From: Donghicola eburneus
GTDB taxonomy: Bacteria; Pseudomonadota; Alphaproteobacteria; Rhodobacterales; Rhodobacteraceae
Assembly (NCBI RefSeq): GCF_900115865.1
Contig: NZ_FOXY01000005.1
Coordinates: 310,001-374,000, forward strand
DNA: 64,000 bases
Reading direction: 5' to 3'
In this document: piece after piece, positions 28,202 to 37,032 of the stretch
Layout of the letters: the number at the start of each line of letters is the position of its first letter
Numbering within the stretch: the first letter of the stretch is position 1
Notes under the pieces: model-generated
What the model was told of the DNA's origin: nothing
What the model saw: the letters and a program-made list of their open reading frames with translations, nothing else
Database searches by the model: none
Translations under genes and position numbers: made by a program

Positions 28202-30026
28202 AACGCTCCTCGTAGTTCTCTTTGAGCGCGGGGTCCTGTTCATCCTTCACCAGGAAGTAGTTGCCGACCGCCAGAACATCGAGCTCTGTTCCCATGAAGC
28301 ATTTGAACGCATCGGTGGGGGTACAGATGATCGGCTCTCCGCGAACGTTGAACGATGTGTTCACCACCAGTGGGCAGCCGGTCTTGTCATAGAACTTCGA
28401 AATCACCGCGTGGTAGCGCGGGTTCGTGTCCTCGTGGACAGTCTGGATGCGGGCCGAATAGTCGACGTGGGTGATCGCCGGAACCGACGAACGGGGCACG
28501 TTCAGCTTTTCGATCCCGAAAAGTGCGTCCTCTTCTTCGGTCATCTTGCGGCGCTTGCTCTCCTGAACATCGGCGACGAGCAGCATGTAAGGGCTGTCGC
28601 TGTCGTGTTCGAACCACTCGTTCACATGCTCTCGTAGGACACTGGGGGCAAAGGGGCGGAAGCTTTCGCGATACTTCACTTTCAGGTTCAGCTGCTTTTG
28701 CATAACCGGCGAGCGCGGGTCCGCGATGATGCTCCGACCGCCCAAGGCGCGCGGACCGAATTCCATGCGGCCTTGCATCCAGCCAATCGCCTTTTCGTCC
28801 GCAAGCGCGCTGGCAACGCTGTCGATCAGACCGTCGTCGTCCATCTTGTGGAACTTGGCACCACACGCCAGAAGCTCGTTCTCGATCTCGGCATCTTCGT
28901 AGACCGGACCCAAATAGGCACCTTGCATCGCATCGCGGTCGTTCGACAGCGTGCGCTCTTTGGCATAGTCCTGATACCAGACCGCCAGCGCCGCACCGAG
29001 CGCACCGCCCGCGTCACCGGCGGCAGGCTGGATCCAGATGTTCTCGAAGATGTTTTCGCGCAGCAGAATGCCATTCGCCACACAGTTCAAAGCCACACCG
29101 CCTGCAAGGCAGAGGTTCTTTTCGCCGGTTTCTTCGGCAATGCCGCGCGCAATCTCGAGAACGATGTCTTCGGTGACTTTTTGCACCGAAGCTGCCAGAT
29201 CCATTTCCCGCTGGGTCAGTTCAGTTTCCGAGGTCCGCGCAGGGCCCCCGAACAGATCGTCGAACTTCTTGTTGGTCATGGTCAGACCGGTCGCGTAGTC
29301 GAAGTAGCTCATGTCCAGCTGGAAGCTGCCATCTTCGGCCACGTGGATCAGATGTTCGCGGATCTTGTCGGCATAGACCGGCTCGCCATAGGGAGCGAGG
29401 CCCATCACCTTGTACTCACCGGAGTTTACCTTGAAACCCGTGTAGTAGGTGAACGCCGAATAGAGCAGACCCAAAGAATGCGGGAAGTGCAGTTCCTTGA
29501 GCACTTTCAGGTCTTTGCCCTTGCCGATTGCCAGCGACGTCGTGGTCCACTCGCCCACACCATCCAGCGTCAGCACTGCTGCGCTGTCAAAGGGCGAGGG
29601 GTAGAACGCACTCGCCGCGTGGGACAGGTGGTGTTCGGAGAACAGGATCCTGTCACGCCATTTGACGTCCTTGCCCAACGTGGCCTCGAGCTCTTTGGTC
29701 AGCATCGACTTCTGGAACAGTTTTTCCTTGATCCACAGGGGCATCGAGGTCCGGAAGCTTTTGAAGCCCTTGGGCGCGAAGGCCAAATAGGTCTCCAGTA
29801 GGCGTTCAAATTTCACAAAAGGCTTCTCGTAGAAGACGACTTTGTCCACGTCTGCGGCCGAAATCCCAGCTTCGGCGATGCAATACTGCACCGCCTTATG
29901 GGGGAATCCCGGATCGTGTTTCTTGCGTGTGAAACGTTCTTCCTGTGCTGCTGCGATGATCACGCCATCCTTCAGCAGGCAGGCCGCGCTATCATGGTAA
30001 AACGCGGAAATACCCAAAATATACAT
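28188..30026 (-). CDS. O-carbamoyltransferase of the NodU/CmcH/TobZ/SxtI family
   Basis: 612 residues, full length for the family. The N-terminal TsaD-like ASKHA domain begins MYILGISAFYHDSAACLL, and has EERFTRKKHD and the metal-binding histidines of SEHHLSHAASAFYPSPF. The C-terminal carbamoyl-phosphate-binding domain contains GWMQGRMEFGPRALGGRSI and NVRGEPIICTP. The reaction forms carbamoyl-adenylate from ATP and carbamoyl phosphate and passes the carbamoyl group to a hydroxyl group. The substrate is not known. The SxtJ-like and DUF5989 genes precede it and an SGNH hydrolase follows; the first three partners mirror the sxtI-sxtJ-sxtK trio of saxitoxin clusters. Confidence 0.95.
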   Translation of the reverse strand: MYILGISAFYHDSAACLLKDGVIIAAAQEERFTRKKHDPGFPHKAVQYCIAEAGISAADVDKVVFYEKPFVKFERLLETYLAFAPKGFKSFRTSMPLWIKEKLFQKSMLTKELEATLGKDVKWRDRILFSEHHLSHAASAFYPSPFDSAAVLTLDGVGEWTTTSLAIGKGKDLKVLKELHFPHSLGLLYSAFTYYTGFKVNSGEYKVMGLAPYGEPVYADKIREHLIHVAEDGSFQLDMSYFDYATGLTMTNKKFDDLFGGPARTSETELTQREMDLAASVQKVTEDIVLEIARGIAEETGEKNLCLAGGVALNCVANGILLRENIFENIWIQPAAGDAGGALGAALAVWYQDYAKERTLSNDRDAMQGAYLGPVYEDAEIENELLACGAKFHKMDDDGLIDSVASALADEKAIGWMQGRMEFGPRALGGRSIIADPRSPVMQKQLNLKVKYRESFRPFAPSVLREHVNEWFEHDSDSPYMLLVADVQESKRRKMTEEEDALFGIEKLNVPRSSVPAITHVDYSARIQTVHEDTNPRYHAVISKFYDKTGCPLVVNTSFNVRGEPIICTPTDAFKCFMGTELDVLAVGNYFLVKDEQDPALKENYEERYELD

Positions 30027-30044
30027 TGTAAGATCAGACCGAAC

Positions 30045-30194
30045 TTAAAATAGGGTGTAAATAAACGGTGCCACAACCGAGCCCTGCGCCAGAATAAGCA
30101 GGCCGCCGAGAATGAACATCACAGTAATAATGGGAAGAAGCCAAAGTTTCTTTTTGGCCCCTAAAAAGGAATAGAGCTCGCCGATAAATTCCAT
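30045..30194 (-). CDS. DUF5989 micro-protein (SxtK-like)
   Basis: A 49-residue single-span membrane protein. The start ATG 30194 is fixed by GAGGGA a few bases upstream; the longer frame has no similarity. The sequence MEFIGELYSFLGAKKKLWLLP, then a hydrophobic helix, ending LAQGSVVAPFIYTLF, is the characteristic DUF5989 pattern. The family nearly always sits next to NodU/SxtI-type carbamoyltransferases and is presumed to be a partner or membrane tether for them. It stands 18 bases upstream of the carbamoyltransferase gene. Confidence 0.87.
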   Translation of the reverse strand: MEFIGELYSFLGAKKKLWLLPIITVMFILGGLLILAQGSVVAPFIYTLF

Positions 30195-30229
30195 AAAATT
30201 TCCCTCACTCCAAAAGTAACACTTGTTCA

Positions 30230-30628
30230 TTAGAATTGATTTTTGAAAGATCCCTGTGCCGCATCGTCCGCGCGCACTTTCCAGTGGGATCCGCTGGTCT
30301 GCATTTTCAGACCCAGTTCGTCTCGGCCCATCGCCCGCATGATCATGCTGATCGGGGTGAAAAGACCGAAGTAAATAACGCCGAGGACAATTGGGCTGAC
30401 GATCATCCCAAGCAGCAGCCCGAGCCCCATCCATGCCTTGTTTAAAGGCAGCAGAATGTCTGCTTTGACAAAAGAGATGATGAAAAATGCAATCGCCGCA
30501 ACGACGGAGATAATTGCAAAGGTTGTCGCATCATGGGCGAAAAACCGCCATGCGACTACGATAAATACAAACGCGAAAAACAGGCCAAACTTTTTGTTTG
30601 ACGGTAAATCAGTGTCAGGCAGTTTCAT
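30230..30628 (-). CDS. SxtJ-family membrane protein
   Basis: 132 residues with two hydrophobic regions: a hairpin of two helices (about 18-60, FGLFFAFVFIVVAWRFF and AIISVVAAIAFFIISFV) and a third long helix (about 72-98, MGLGLLLGMIVSPIVLGVIYF). The tail is short and polar (GRDELGLKMQTSGSHWKVR). This layout and the RDELGLK motif match SxtJ-type proteins found beside carbamoyltransferases. ATG 30628 begins MKLPDTDLPSNKKFG, the family start. It is the first gene of the quartet. The biochemical role is unknown. Confidence 0.85.
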   Translation of the reverse strand: MKLPDTDLPSNKKFGLFFAFVFIVVAWRFFAHDATTFAIISVVAAIAFFIISFVKADILLPLNKAWMGLGLLLGMIVSPIVLGVIYFGLFTPISMIMRAMGRDELGLKMQTSGSHWKVRADDAAQGSFKNQF

Positions 30629-31256
30629 TGGCTTCCCTGAGATAGTGCTTTGCAAAATTTAAGTTTGCGCAGCTGCCAGTTAATTATTTCACTTTGATAT
30701 AATTCGATCCAATGGATCATGTTTCAAATTCGTGCATCCAGATTATTGATCTTTTGAATCGCGGATTCAATCAGATTTAATGCCGCGGCTCATTTTCTGG
30801 GGGTCTGGAACCCCTGTAAAATAAAGTTTGGCTGCGCGATCATCTTTCAAAACGGCTACCTTTCCGGCTTGATTGAATTCTCACGGACGCGTGATCAGAC
30901 TGCTGATTTTGCTTGAATAGATGGGATAGGCTGCCACGGGGTCGCGTAAGCAGACCTGCATGAGCTGTAGCAGCAGGTATCGCCAAAGACTCCGATTGTC
31001 AGAGTGCCGCAGAGCAACACGTCCTGAAAACTTTATCGGGGCGATGCTCAGAAATGCAGGATCATGCGCTGGCGAACCCGCCCTCAGATCGGCGGAGTGA
31101 TTCCTACGATGCGAGACACGCAAGCAGAGGTCTGCCGACTTGGGGGATCAGTTTGAGCCTGCACCCCGCACTGCCGTTGTGAGCACGCTGGTGTGCGCCG
31201 ACGCATAAGATCTTCGGGCGGACTTTTTTGTCGGTTGATTACGAGCAGACGCCAAT
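30629..31256. other. Non-coding region upstream of the carbamoyltransferase quartet
   Basis: About 630 bases. The part nearest the quartet (30650-30880) is AT-rich and probably holds its promoter. The rest has a small minus-strand open frame of 80 codons (30881-31123) with neither ribosome site nor recognisable family; it may be a relic of a lost gene. Two palindromes are noted separately. Confidence 0.4.
30706..30770 (-). promoter_or_regulatory. Two palindromes upstream of the carbamoyltransferase quartet
   Basis: GATCCA-A-TGGATC at 30706-30718 and TTGAATC-GCG-GATTCAA at 30754-30770 are perfect inverted repeats, 78 and 126 bases before the SxtJ-like start. The second recalls the TTGA/TCAA ends of FNR/CRP-type sites, but the spacing is wider (nine bases rather than six between the tetramers), so it is not a standard FNR box. 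Candidate operators. Confidence 0.4.
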
Positions 31257-31284
31257 GAAAAAGCCGCCCGTTTCGGGGCGGCTT
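31256..31284 (-). terminator. Terminator of guaA
   Basis: On the minus strand AAGCCGCCC pairs with GGGCGGCTT around a 6-base loop and is followed by TTTTTC. It lies 10 bases after the guaA stop. Confidence 0.9.
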
Positions 31285-31293
31285 TGACTTGGA

Positions 31294-32856
31294 TTATTCC
31301 CACTCGATGGTGCCCGGAGGCTTCGAGGTGATGTCGTAGGTGCAGCGGTTGATGCCCTTAACCTCGTTGATGATCCGCGTGGCGGTTTCGCCAAGGAATT
31401 CGTGGGTGAAGGGGTAGTAATCCGCTGTCATGCCGTCGACCGAGGTTACGGCGCGCAGAGCGCAGGCGTAGTCGTAGGTCCGGCCATCGCCCATAACACC
31501 AACGGTGCGAACAGGAAGGATCGCCACGAAGGCCTGCCAGATGTCATCGTACAGACCGTGCTTGCGGATTTGGTCGATATAGACCGCGTCTGCCTTGCGC
31601 AGGATCTCCAGCTTCTCTCGGGTGATCTCGCCGGGGCAGCGGATCGCAAGACCCGGCCCAGGGAAGGGGTGACGACCGATGAAGCTGGCGGGCAGACCCA
31701 GTTCGCGGCCCAAAGCGCGGACTTCGTCTTTGAACAGCTCGCGCAGGGGCTCGACCAGTTTCAGGCCCATTTTTTCCGGCAGACCGCCCACGTTGTGGTG
31801 CGACTTGATGGTAACCGAAGGACCGCCCGAGAACGAGACCGACTCGATCACGTCGGGATACAGGGTACCTTGGGCAAGGAATTCGGCCCCTTCGATGGTG
31901 TCGGCGTGCTTCTGGAACACGTCGATGAAGAGCTTGCCGATGGTCTTGCGCTTGACCTCGGGGTCAGACACGCCTTCGAGCGCGCCGATGAACAGGTCAG
32001 CTTCGTCCGCGTGAATCAGCTTGATGTTGTAGTTGTCGCGGAACATTGCGACGACTTCTTCGGCTTCGTTCAGACGCAGAAGGCCGTGGTCCACAAACAC
32101 ACAGGTCAGCTGGTCGCCGATCGCTTCGTGCAGCAGGATCGCGGTGACCGAGCTGTCAACGCCACCCGACAGGCCGCAGATCACCTGCTTGTCGCCAACC
32201 TGCGCGCGGATCGCCTTGATGGCTTCTTCGCGGTAGGCGGCCATGGTCCAGTCACCGGTGAAACCCGCTTTGCGAACAAAGTTCTCGAGCATGATTTTGC
32301 CGTTCGGGGTGTGGTGCACCTCGGGATGGAATTGCACAGCGTAGAACTGGCGATCCTCGTCGGCGATCATGGCATACGGCGCGTTGGGCGAGGTCGCGAC
32401 AATTTCAAAACCGGGGGCGATCTTGGTGACGCGGTCTCCGTGGCTCATCCAGACTTGTTCTTTGTTCTCTTGGGTAAAGAGACCGGCAAAGATGCCGTCC
32501 AGCTTGTGGCCTTCGGCCGGGGTCACAAAGGCACGGCCATATTCGGCGTGGTGGCCGCCTTCGACCTTGCCACCCAGCTGCTCCATCATGACCTGCTGGC
32601 CATAGCAGATACCAAAGATGGGCAGGCCCATCTCGAACAGTTCCTGAGGGGCGCGGGGGCTGCCGTCACGGGTGACGCTGTCAGGGCCGCCGGACAGGAT
32701 GACGGCCTTGGGCGCGAGCTCGCGGATGCTGTCCGCGGTCACGTTCTGGTAGGGGCGAATTTCGCAGTAGACGTTCAGCTCGCGCAGGCGGCGCGCAATC
32801 AGCTGCGTGACCTGAGAGCCAAAGTCGATGATGAGGAGGGCTTCGTGCTGTGTCAT
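31294..32856 (-). CDS. guaA: GMP synthase (glutamine-hydrolysing)
   Basis: Converts XMP to GMP with ATP and glutamine. 520 residues. Class I amidotransferase domain: [18 protein letters not shown], nucleophile Cys in FGICYGQQ, and His/Glu in [11 protein letters not shown]-pyrophosphatase domain: [15 protein letters not shown] (P-loop). C-terminal dimerisation domain ends [16 protein letters not shown] 32856 follows AAGGGG by 5 bases; the in-frame GTG two codons upstream would sit on the ribosome site itself. Single gene, divergent from the MttB-like gene. Confidence 0.98.
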   Translation of the reverse strand: MTQHEALLIIDFGSQVTQLIARRLRELNVYCEIRPYQNVTADSIRELAPKAVILSGGPDSVTRDGSPRAPQELFEMGLPIFGICYGQQVMMEQLGGKVEGGHHAEYGRAFVTPAEGHKLDGIFAGLFTQENKEQVWMSHGDRVTKIAPGFEIVATSPNAPYAMIADEDRQFYAVQFHPEVHHTPNGKIMLENFVRKAGFTGDWTMAAYREEAIKAIRAQVGDKQVICGLSGGVDSSVTAILLHEAIGDQLTCVFVDHGLLRLNEAEEVVAMFRDNYNIKLIHADEADLFIGALEGVSDPEVKRKTIGKLFIDVFQKHADTIEGAEFLAQGTLYPDVIESVSFSGGPSVTIKSHHNVGGLPEKMGLKLVEPLRELFKDEVRALGRELGLPASFIGRHPFPGPGLAIRCPGEITREKLEILRKADAVYIDQIRKHGLYDDIWQAFVAILPVRTVGVMGDGRTYDYACALRAVTSVDGMTADYYPFTHEFLGETATRIINEVKGINRCTYDITSKPPGTIEWE

Positions 32857-33052
32857 GGCCACCCCTTAGGGCGAGATCACATTTTAGGCAAGGGGAAGCA
32901 GAGCGGGTTGTGATAGTGTTTTGGCATGTTCACGATCCCCAAATGTCGCTTTCGCGACGGAGAGGACGCAAACCTTGAATCCCTGCGGCGGTGACGCAGG
33001 GTATATACTGGTCCAAACATGCGCAGTTGCGCACGAATTGGAGGTTTCACGA

Positions 33053-34597
33053 ATGACCGAGACAGCGACCCGCAAACGCGCACGTGGGGGTGGCGGCGCA
33101 GCCCGCCGGGCAGAACGCACCGCAGTCCGTATCGAAAGCGCCAAATTTATCGAACGCAATATCCCGCTGTTCGAGGTGCTGAACGAGGAAGCACTGGAAA
33201 TCATCGAGTATAACGCCGACACCCTGCTCGAAGAGGTCGGCGTTAACTTCCCCGAGAACCCCAAAGCGCTGCAGCGCTGGCGTGATGCTGGTGCTGATGT
33301 GCAGGGTGATCGCGTGCGCATTCCCCGTGGTCTGGCCCGCAAGCTCTGCGAAACCGCACCGTCGAGCTACACCCAGCACGCTCGTAATCCTGAGCGGAAC
33401 GTAGAAATCGGTGGCAAAAGCCTTGTTCTGGCGCCTGTCTACGGACCTCCCTTCGTGCGCGATCTCGAAGGCGGCCGCCGCTACGCGACCATGGAAGACT
33501 TCCGCAACTTCGTGAAACTTGGCTACATGTCCAAGTGGCTGCACCACTCGGGCGGCACCGTGTGCGAACCCACCGACGTGCCCGTGAACAAGCGTCACCT
33601 TGATATGCTGATGGCGCACATGACCCTGTCGGACAAGCCGTACATGGGCTCTGTGACCGAACCCAGCCGTGCGCGCGACTCGGTCGAGATGTCGGAAATC
33701 CTGTTCGGCAAGGAGTTCGTGCAGAACAACGCTGTTATGACCTCGCTCATCAACATCAACTCGCCGATGACCTTCGACGACGTGATGATGGGTGCGCTGG
33801 AGGTCTACGTCGAAGCGGGTCAGGGCTGCATTATTTCGCCGTTCATCGTGGGCGGTGCGATGGCGCCTGTCTCTGTGGCTGGCACGCTGACACAGGTTCT
33901 GGCAGAGGTTCTGGCCGGCATCGCCTACAGCCAGTTGATCCGTCAGGGCGCCCCTGTGATCTTTGGTACTTTTGTGTCGTCGATCGACATGAACTCTGGT
34001 GCACCGACCTTCGGCACCCCCGAAGCGAGCCTGATCCTGTATGGTGCAGGCCAGTTGGCGCGCCGTCTGGGTCTGCCGTTCCGTTCGGGTGGTAGCCTTT
34101 GTGGTTCTAAGCTGCCTGATGCGCAGGCTGCATATGAAACCGCGAACACCCTGAACGCGGCCCTGATGGGTGGCGTGAACTTTATGCTGCACTCGTGCGG
34201 TTGGCTCGAAGGTGGTCTGGTGTCATCCTACGAGAAGTTCGTAATGGATGCCGACCAGCTTGGCGTGCTGCACCGCATCGCCGAGGGCGTGAAGTTCGAC
34301 GAGAACGCCCAAGCGATGGACGCTATTCGGGAAGTCGGCCCGGGTGGTCACTATCTTGGGTGTGCCCACACACAGGCGAACTTCAAAGACGCGTTCTGGC
34401 GCACCAATGTGCTGGACTACAAGCCCTTCGAGACATGGTACGAAGAAGGTGCGCGTGACACCCAGACGCTCGCCAGCATCAAGGTCAAGAAGTTGCTGTC
34501 CGACTATCAGCAGCCCGCGCTTGATCCCGCCATCAACGAGGCACTGGCCGCATATGTGGCCGAGAAGAAAGCCTCCATGCCGGACGCCTTTACCTGA
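33053..34597 (+). CDS. MttB-superfamily (trimethylamine methyltransferase-like) protein without pyrrolysine
   Basis: 514 residues, TIM-barrel methyltransferase of the MttB group that passes methyl groups from quaternary or tertiary amines to a corrinoid protein. Recognisable: ALEIIEYNADTLLEEVGVNFPENP, VYGPPFVRDLEGGRRY, HMTLSDKPYMGSVTEP, and FGTPEASLILYGAGQLARRLGLPFRSGGSLCGSKLPDAQAAYE. No in-frame TAG is present, so it is a non-pyrrolysine member whose relatives act on compounds such as glycine betaine, proline betaine or carnitine. GGAGG ends 8 bases before ATG 33053. No corrinoid protein or reductive activase is adjacent, so the acceptor must be encoded elsewhere. Its end overlaps the convergent DUF6477 gene by 91 bases. 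Confidence 0.9.
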   Translation: MTETATRKRARGGGGAARRAERTAVRIESAKFIERNIPLFEVLNEEALEIIEYNADTLLEEVGVNFPENPKALQRWRDAGADVQGDRVRIPRGLARKLCETAPSSYTQHARNPERNVEIGGKSLVLAPVYGPPFVRDLEGGRRYATMEDFRNFVKLGYMSKWLHHSGGTVCEPTDVPVNKRHLDMLMAHMTLSDKPYMGSVTEPSRARDSVEMSEILFGKEFVQNNAVMTSLININSPMTFDDVMMGALEVYVEAGQGCIISPFIVGGAMAPVSVAGTLTQVLAEVLAGIAYSQLIRQGAPVIFGTFVSSIDMNSGAPTFGTPEASLILYGAGQLARRLGLPFRSGGSLCGSKLPDAQAAYETANTLNAALMGGVNFMLHSCGWLEGGLVSSYEKFVMDADQLGVLHRIAEGVKFDENAQAMDAIREVGPGGHYLGCAHTQANFKDAFWRTNVLDYKPFETWYEEGARDTQTLASIKVKKLLSDYQQPALDPAINEALAAYVAEKKASMPDAFT

Positions 34598-34887
34598 TCT
34601 TCGTCCTGCGCAGCCTCTCGTTGAGCGGCCTCGCACCTTAGGGCAATCAGCACCTCTACATGACGGGCAGCGCGATATTCCGCGTTGCCCGTTTTGCGTT
34701 GCGACTCCAGTTCTTGTTCTCGGTTCAGCAACAATTCCAGGATGACCTCATGTTTTTGGGGGATATCTGTGCCCAAAATTCGGGACAGATGACGACTCCG
34801 ATCATACATTGCGGCCCCTGCACGGGCGGCACGAGCCAGCAGCTTGGGGCGGCGCAGGTTCTGTAGTTCTTGCGTAATATCAGTCAT
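34507..34887 (-). CDS. DUF6477 family protein
   Basis: 126 residues. The core MTDITQELQNLRRPKLLARAARAGAAMYDRSRHLSRIL followed by ELLLNREQELESQRKTGNAEYRAARHVEVLIALRCEA matches a small Rhodobacteraceae-specific family (DUF6477) of unknown function. The last 30 residues lie in the overlap with the MttB-like gene and are unlike the family, so the stop may have been lost and extended. Arg-rich and soluble. Divergent from the DUF6456 gene, its usual neighbour in this group. Confidence 0.75.
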   Translation of the reverse strand: MTDITQELQNLRRPKLLARAARAGAAMYDRSRHLSRILGTDIPQKHEVILELLLNREQELESQRKTGNAEYRAARHVEVLIALRCEAAQREAAQDEDQVKASGMEAFFSATYAASASLMAGSSAGC

Positions 34888-35117
34888 TTCGCGCTCTCTT
34901 TGATGTCTGGGGTCAGATCATCACAGCACGACTTCCGAGGTGTTGCGTCACCGTACGGAGGGGCGCACGGTGCCTTTAAGACTGTTTTCCAAATGGAAAC
35001 AAAAAATGGCTTTGCAAAGGATTTTTAACGCATCGGTAACAGCTGTTCCAATACGTTAACCATGATCCCGCAGCCAGGTTGCCCTGCGCTCTCGACGAGA
35101 CACACAAGGAGGTTCAC
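34888..35117. promoter_or_regulatory. Divergent promoter region of the DUF6477 and DUF6456 genes
   Basis: AT-rich 230 bases. TTTCC-AAAT-GGAAA (34986-34999) is a 5-base inverted repeat placed between the two starts and could bind a regulator of both. No promoter pair is certain. Confidence 0.35.
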
Positions 35118-36227
35118 ATGCATTCGTCGCGCCCGTCCGGCTCTCTGGCCAACACGTTGCCCCAATGGGTGCCCAGTGGCGCACGTCGCTATTTGGCCCA
35201 CACCGAAGAAGGGCTCTCGATCCGTGAACTGGCGCGAGCGGCAGGGTGTCATGCCTCGACCATTCTGCGCCAAGTCCAAAAGGTCGAAACGCGGCGCGAC
35301 GATCCTCTGGTTGACGAAGTGCTCTTGCAGTTGGGCCATGCGCTGTCCGGCGCCAAAGACCCACACCCAGAGGAGGACACTGCCATGTCCCAAACCGCTT
35401 ATCAGCCCGCTGTTCAACCAGACCCCGACACCCTGCGCCGCGAAGGCAAACGCATCCTGCGCCATCTGGCCGAGCGGGGCGCTGTGCTTGCCGTGGCAGA
35501 GGGAATGGAGAAAGCCGTCGTTGTGCGCAGCACGAATGGCGAAGCCCAGAACACCGCCGTCACTGATCGGGCGATTGCCCGCGCTCTGGCGCTCAAGGAC
35601 TGGTTGGAATGCACGGATCCGGGCCGCATCTCCAAATATTGCATCACGCCCGAGGGGCGCGCCGCGCTCAAACGCATGTTGGCCGAGGACGAGAACCGTG
35701 CCAGCGGTTTTGCCGAAGCGCAGACCCCCTTTATGGCGCAGGCCGCCGGTGTTGCAGGCCCCTCCGAAGGGTCCGAGCGGCGCATGCGCTTTACCAGTTA
35801 CGAGACCCCGTTGGCCGTGCTGGCGCGGCGCCGCGACAAAGACGGCTCGCTCTTCCTCGAAGAGGATCTGGTTCGCGCCGGTGAGCGCCTGCGAGAGGAT
35901 TTCGAGCTGGCTCAGATGGGTAGGTCCGGCGATCAAGACTGGGAAAAGGTTCTGAGCGGTGCAGCACAGACCTCGTACCAAGGGGACGATATGGTCGGCT
36001 ACAGCCCCGAAGCGGCCCGCGCCCGTGTCGCAGCAGCCCTGCGCGATCTGGGGCCCGGCCTTGGCGATGTGGTGCTGCGCTGCTGCTGCTTGCTCGAAGG
36101 GTTGGAAAATGCCGAAAAGCAGCTCGGTTGGTCAGCTCGATCTGGCAAAATTGTTCTTCGGATCGCGCTGCAACGGCTCAAGCGCTATTACCAACTCTTC
36201 GAGAGCTCGGGTCAGTTGATCGGCTAG
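35118..36227 (+). CDS. DUF6456 helix-turn-helix protein
   Basis: 369 residues. The N-terminal segment RRYLAHTEEGLSIRELARAAGCHASTILRQVQKVETRRDDPLVD reads as a helix-turn-helix with recognition helix near HASTILRQVQ. A linker with a second low-complexity stretch leads to a C-terminal DUF6456 domain (about 215-369) that contains MRFTSYETPLAVLARRRDKDG, LVRAGERLREDFELAQM, and VVLRCCCLLEGLENAEKQLGWSARSGKIVLRIALQRLKRYY. It is a probable DNA-binding regulator specific to this bacterial family, target unknown. GGAGG lies 5 bases before ATG 35118. The TAG stop shares the tetramer CTAG with the stop of the convergent VIT gene. Confidence 0.85.
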   Translation: MHSSRPSGSLANTLPQWVPSGARRYLAHTEEGLSIRELARAAGCHASTILRQVQKVETRRDDPLVDEVLLQLGHALSGAKDPHPEEDTAMSQTAYQPAVQPDPDTLRREGKRILRHLAERGAVLAVAEGMEKAVVVRSTNGEAQNTAVTDRAIARALALKDWLECTDPGRISKYCITPEGRAALKRMLAEDENRASGFAEAQTPFMAQAAGVAGPSEGSERRMRFTSYETPLAVLARRRDKDGSLFLEEDLVRAGERLREDFELAQMGRSGDQDWEKVLSGAAQTSYQGDDMVGYSPEAARARVAAALRDLGPGLGDVVLRCCCLLEGLENAEKQLGWSARSGKIVLRIALQRLKRYYQLFESSGQLIG

Positions 36228-36931
36228 CCGCCGACGACCCAGCCCACCCCATAAGCCACCCCTGCGCAAATGGCCCCAACGAGCACAGTCTCGCCCACCG
36301 CGCGCAGGGCAGGGTCCTCTGTCACCCGCCAACGCAGTAGCCCCAAAGCGATCAGGGCGCTCGCGGTGGTGGCCACCGACCCCCCCAGTGCCGCGTCGCC
36401 CACACCTCCCACAAAATAGGGCAGCAAGGGCAGGGAGCCGAATGCGACAAAGGCCAGAAAGGTCACCAGCCCACTGACCCAAGGGCTTTCCTGATCGGGA
36501 TCGGTCATGCCGTGCTCAAAGGTCATGGCCAGATCCGCCAGTACATCTGGGTGACTTTCCAGAACTTCGGTCACCTGCGCGGCGTTCTGATCCGCCACAC
36601 CGCGCGCCAGTAAGAACCGGCGCACTGTCGCGGCAGACCGCGTCCCTTCGAACTGGCTGCGGCGCGTACGATACATGGCGTGGCGCGACCGCAGGGACAG
36701 AAATTCGCCCAAGCCCATGCTGACCGCATCCGCAAACAGGTTCGCCAAACCAAACACCAGCACGGCGATTCCGCCGATCTGTGCCGTCCCGTCCGCTTGC
36801 GCCCCCGCAAATCCTGCGACAATGGCAAAGGTTGTGACAATTCCATCGTTCCCGCCAAACACGATTTGCTTCAGAAAGTCCCGCGTCCGCGCGATGCTTC
36901 TGCTTTCTGGTTTCTGTGGCGCTGTCTGCAT
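36224..36931 (-). CDS. VIT1/CCC1-family iron or manganese transporter
   Basis: 235-residue membrane protein. FLKQIVFGGNDGIVTTFAIVAGFAGA is the first helix with the family's GxNDGI motif, and LFADAVSMGLGEFLSLRS carries the metal-path Asp, Met and Glu. The short cytoplasmic loop (about 90-150, RFLLARGVADQNAAQVTEVLESHPD) is acidic, then three more helices follow. Relatives carry Fe(II) or Mn(II) out of the cytoplasm. ATG 36931 is chosen for the AGGGACAG upstream. It is divergent from oxyR, a plausible pairing of metal handling and peroxide defence. Confidence 0.9.
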   Translation of the reverse strand: MQTAPQKPESRSIARTRDFLKQIVFGGNDGIVTTFAIVAGFAGAQADGTAQIGGIAVLVFGLANLFADAVSMGLGEFLSLRSRHAMYRTRRSQFEGTRSAATVRRFLLARGVADQNAAQVTEVLESHPDVLADLAMTFEHGMTDPDQESPWVSGLVTFLAFVAFGSLPLLPYFVGGVGDAALGGSVATTASALIALGLLRWRVTEDPALRAVGETVLVGAICAGVAYGVGWVVGG

Positions 36932-37032
36932 TTGGGCTGTCCCTTTGGATGGCGTGCCCACAGTAAACTCATCCCCCGCGACCACAAGCGCGCGCTCTGG
37001 CACACCCCGTCAAAGAGCGATAATCTGTTCTT

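Noticed and set aside
28698-29801. 367-codon frame antisense to the carbamoyltransferase
   Set aside because: Shadow of a well-supported full-length carbamoyltransferase.
30754-30770. FNR box upstream of the carbamoyltransferase cassette
   Set aside because: TTGA and TCAA are nine bases apart rather than the six of an FNR site, so it is reported only as a palindrome.
31402-32913. 503-codon frame antisense to guaA
   Set aside because: GuaA has all catalytic motifs on the minus strand; the antisense frame has none.
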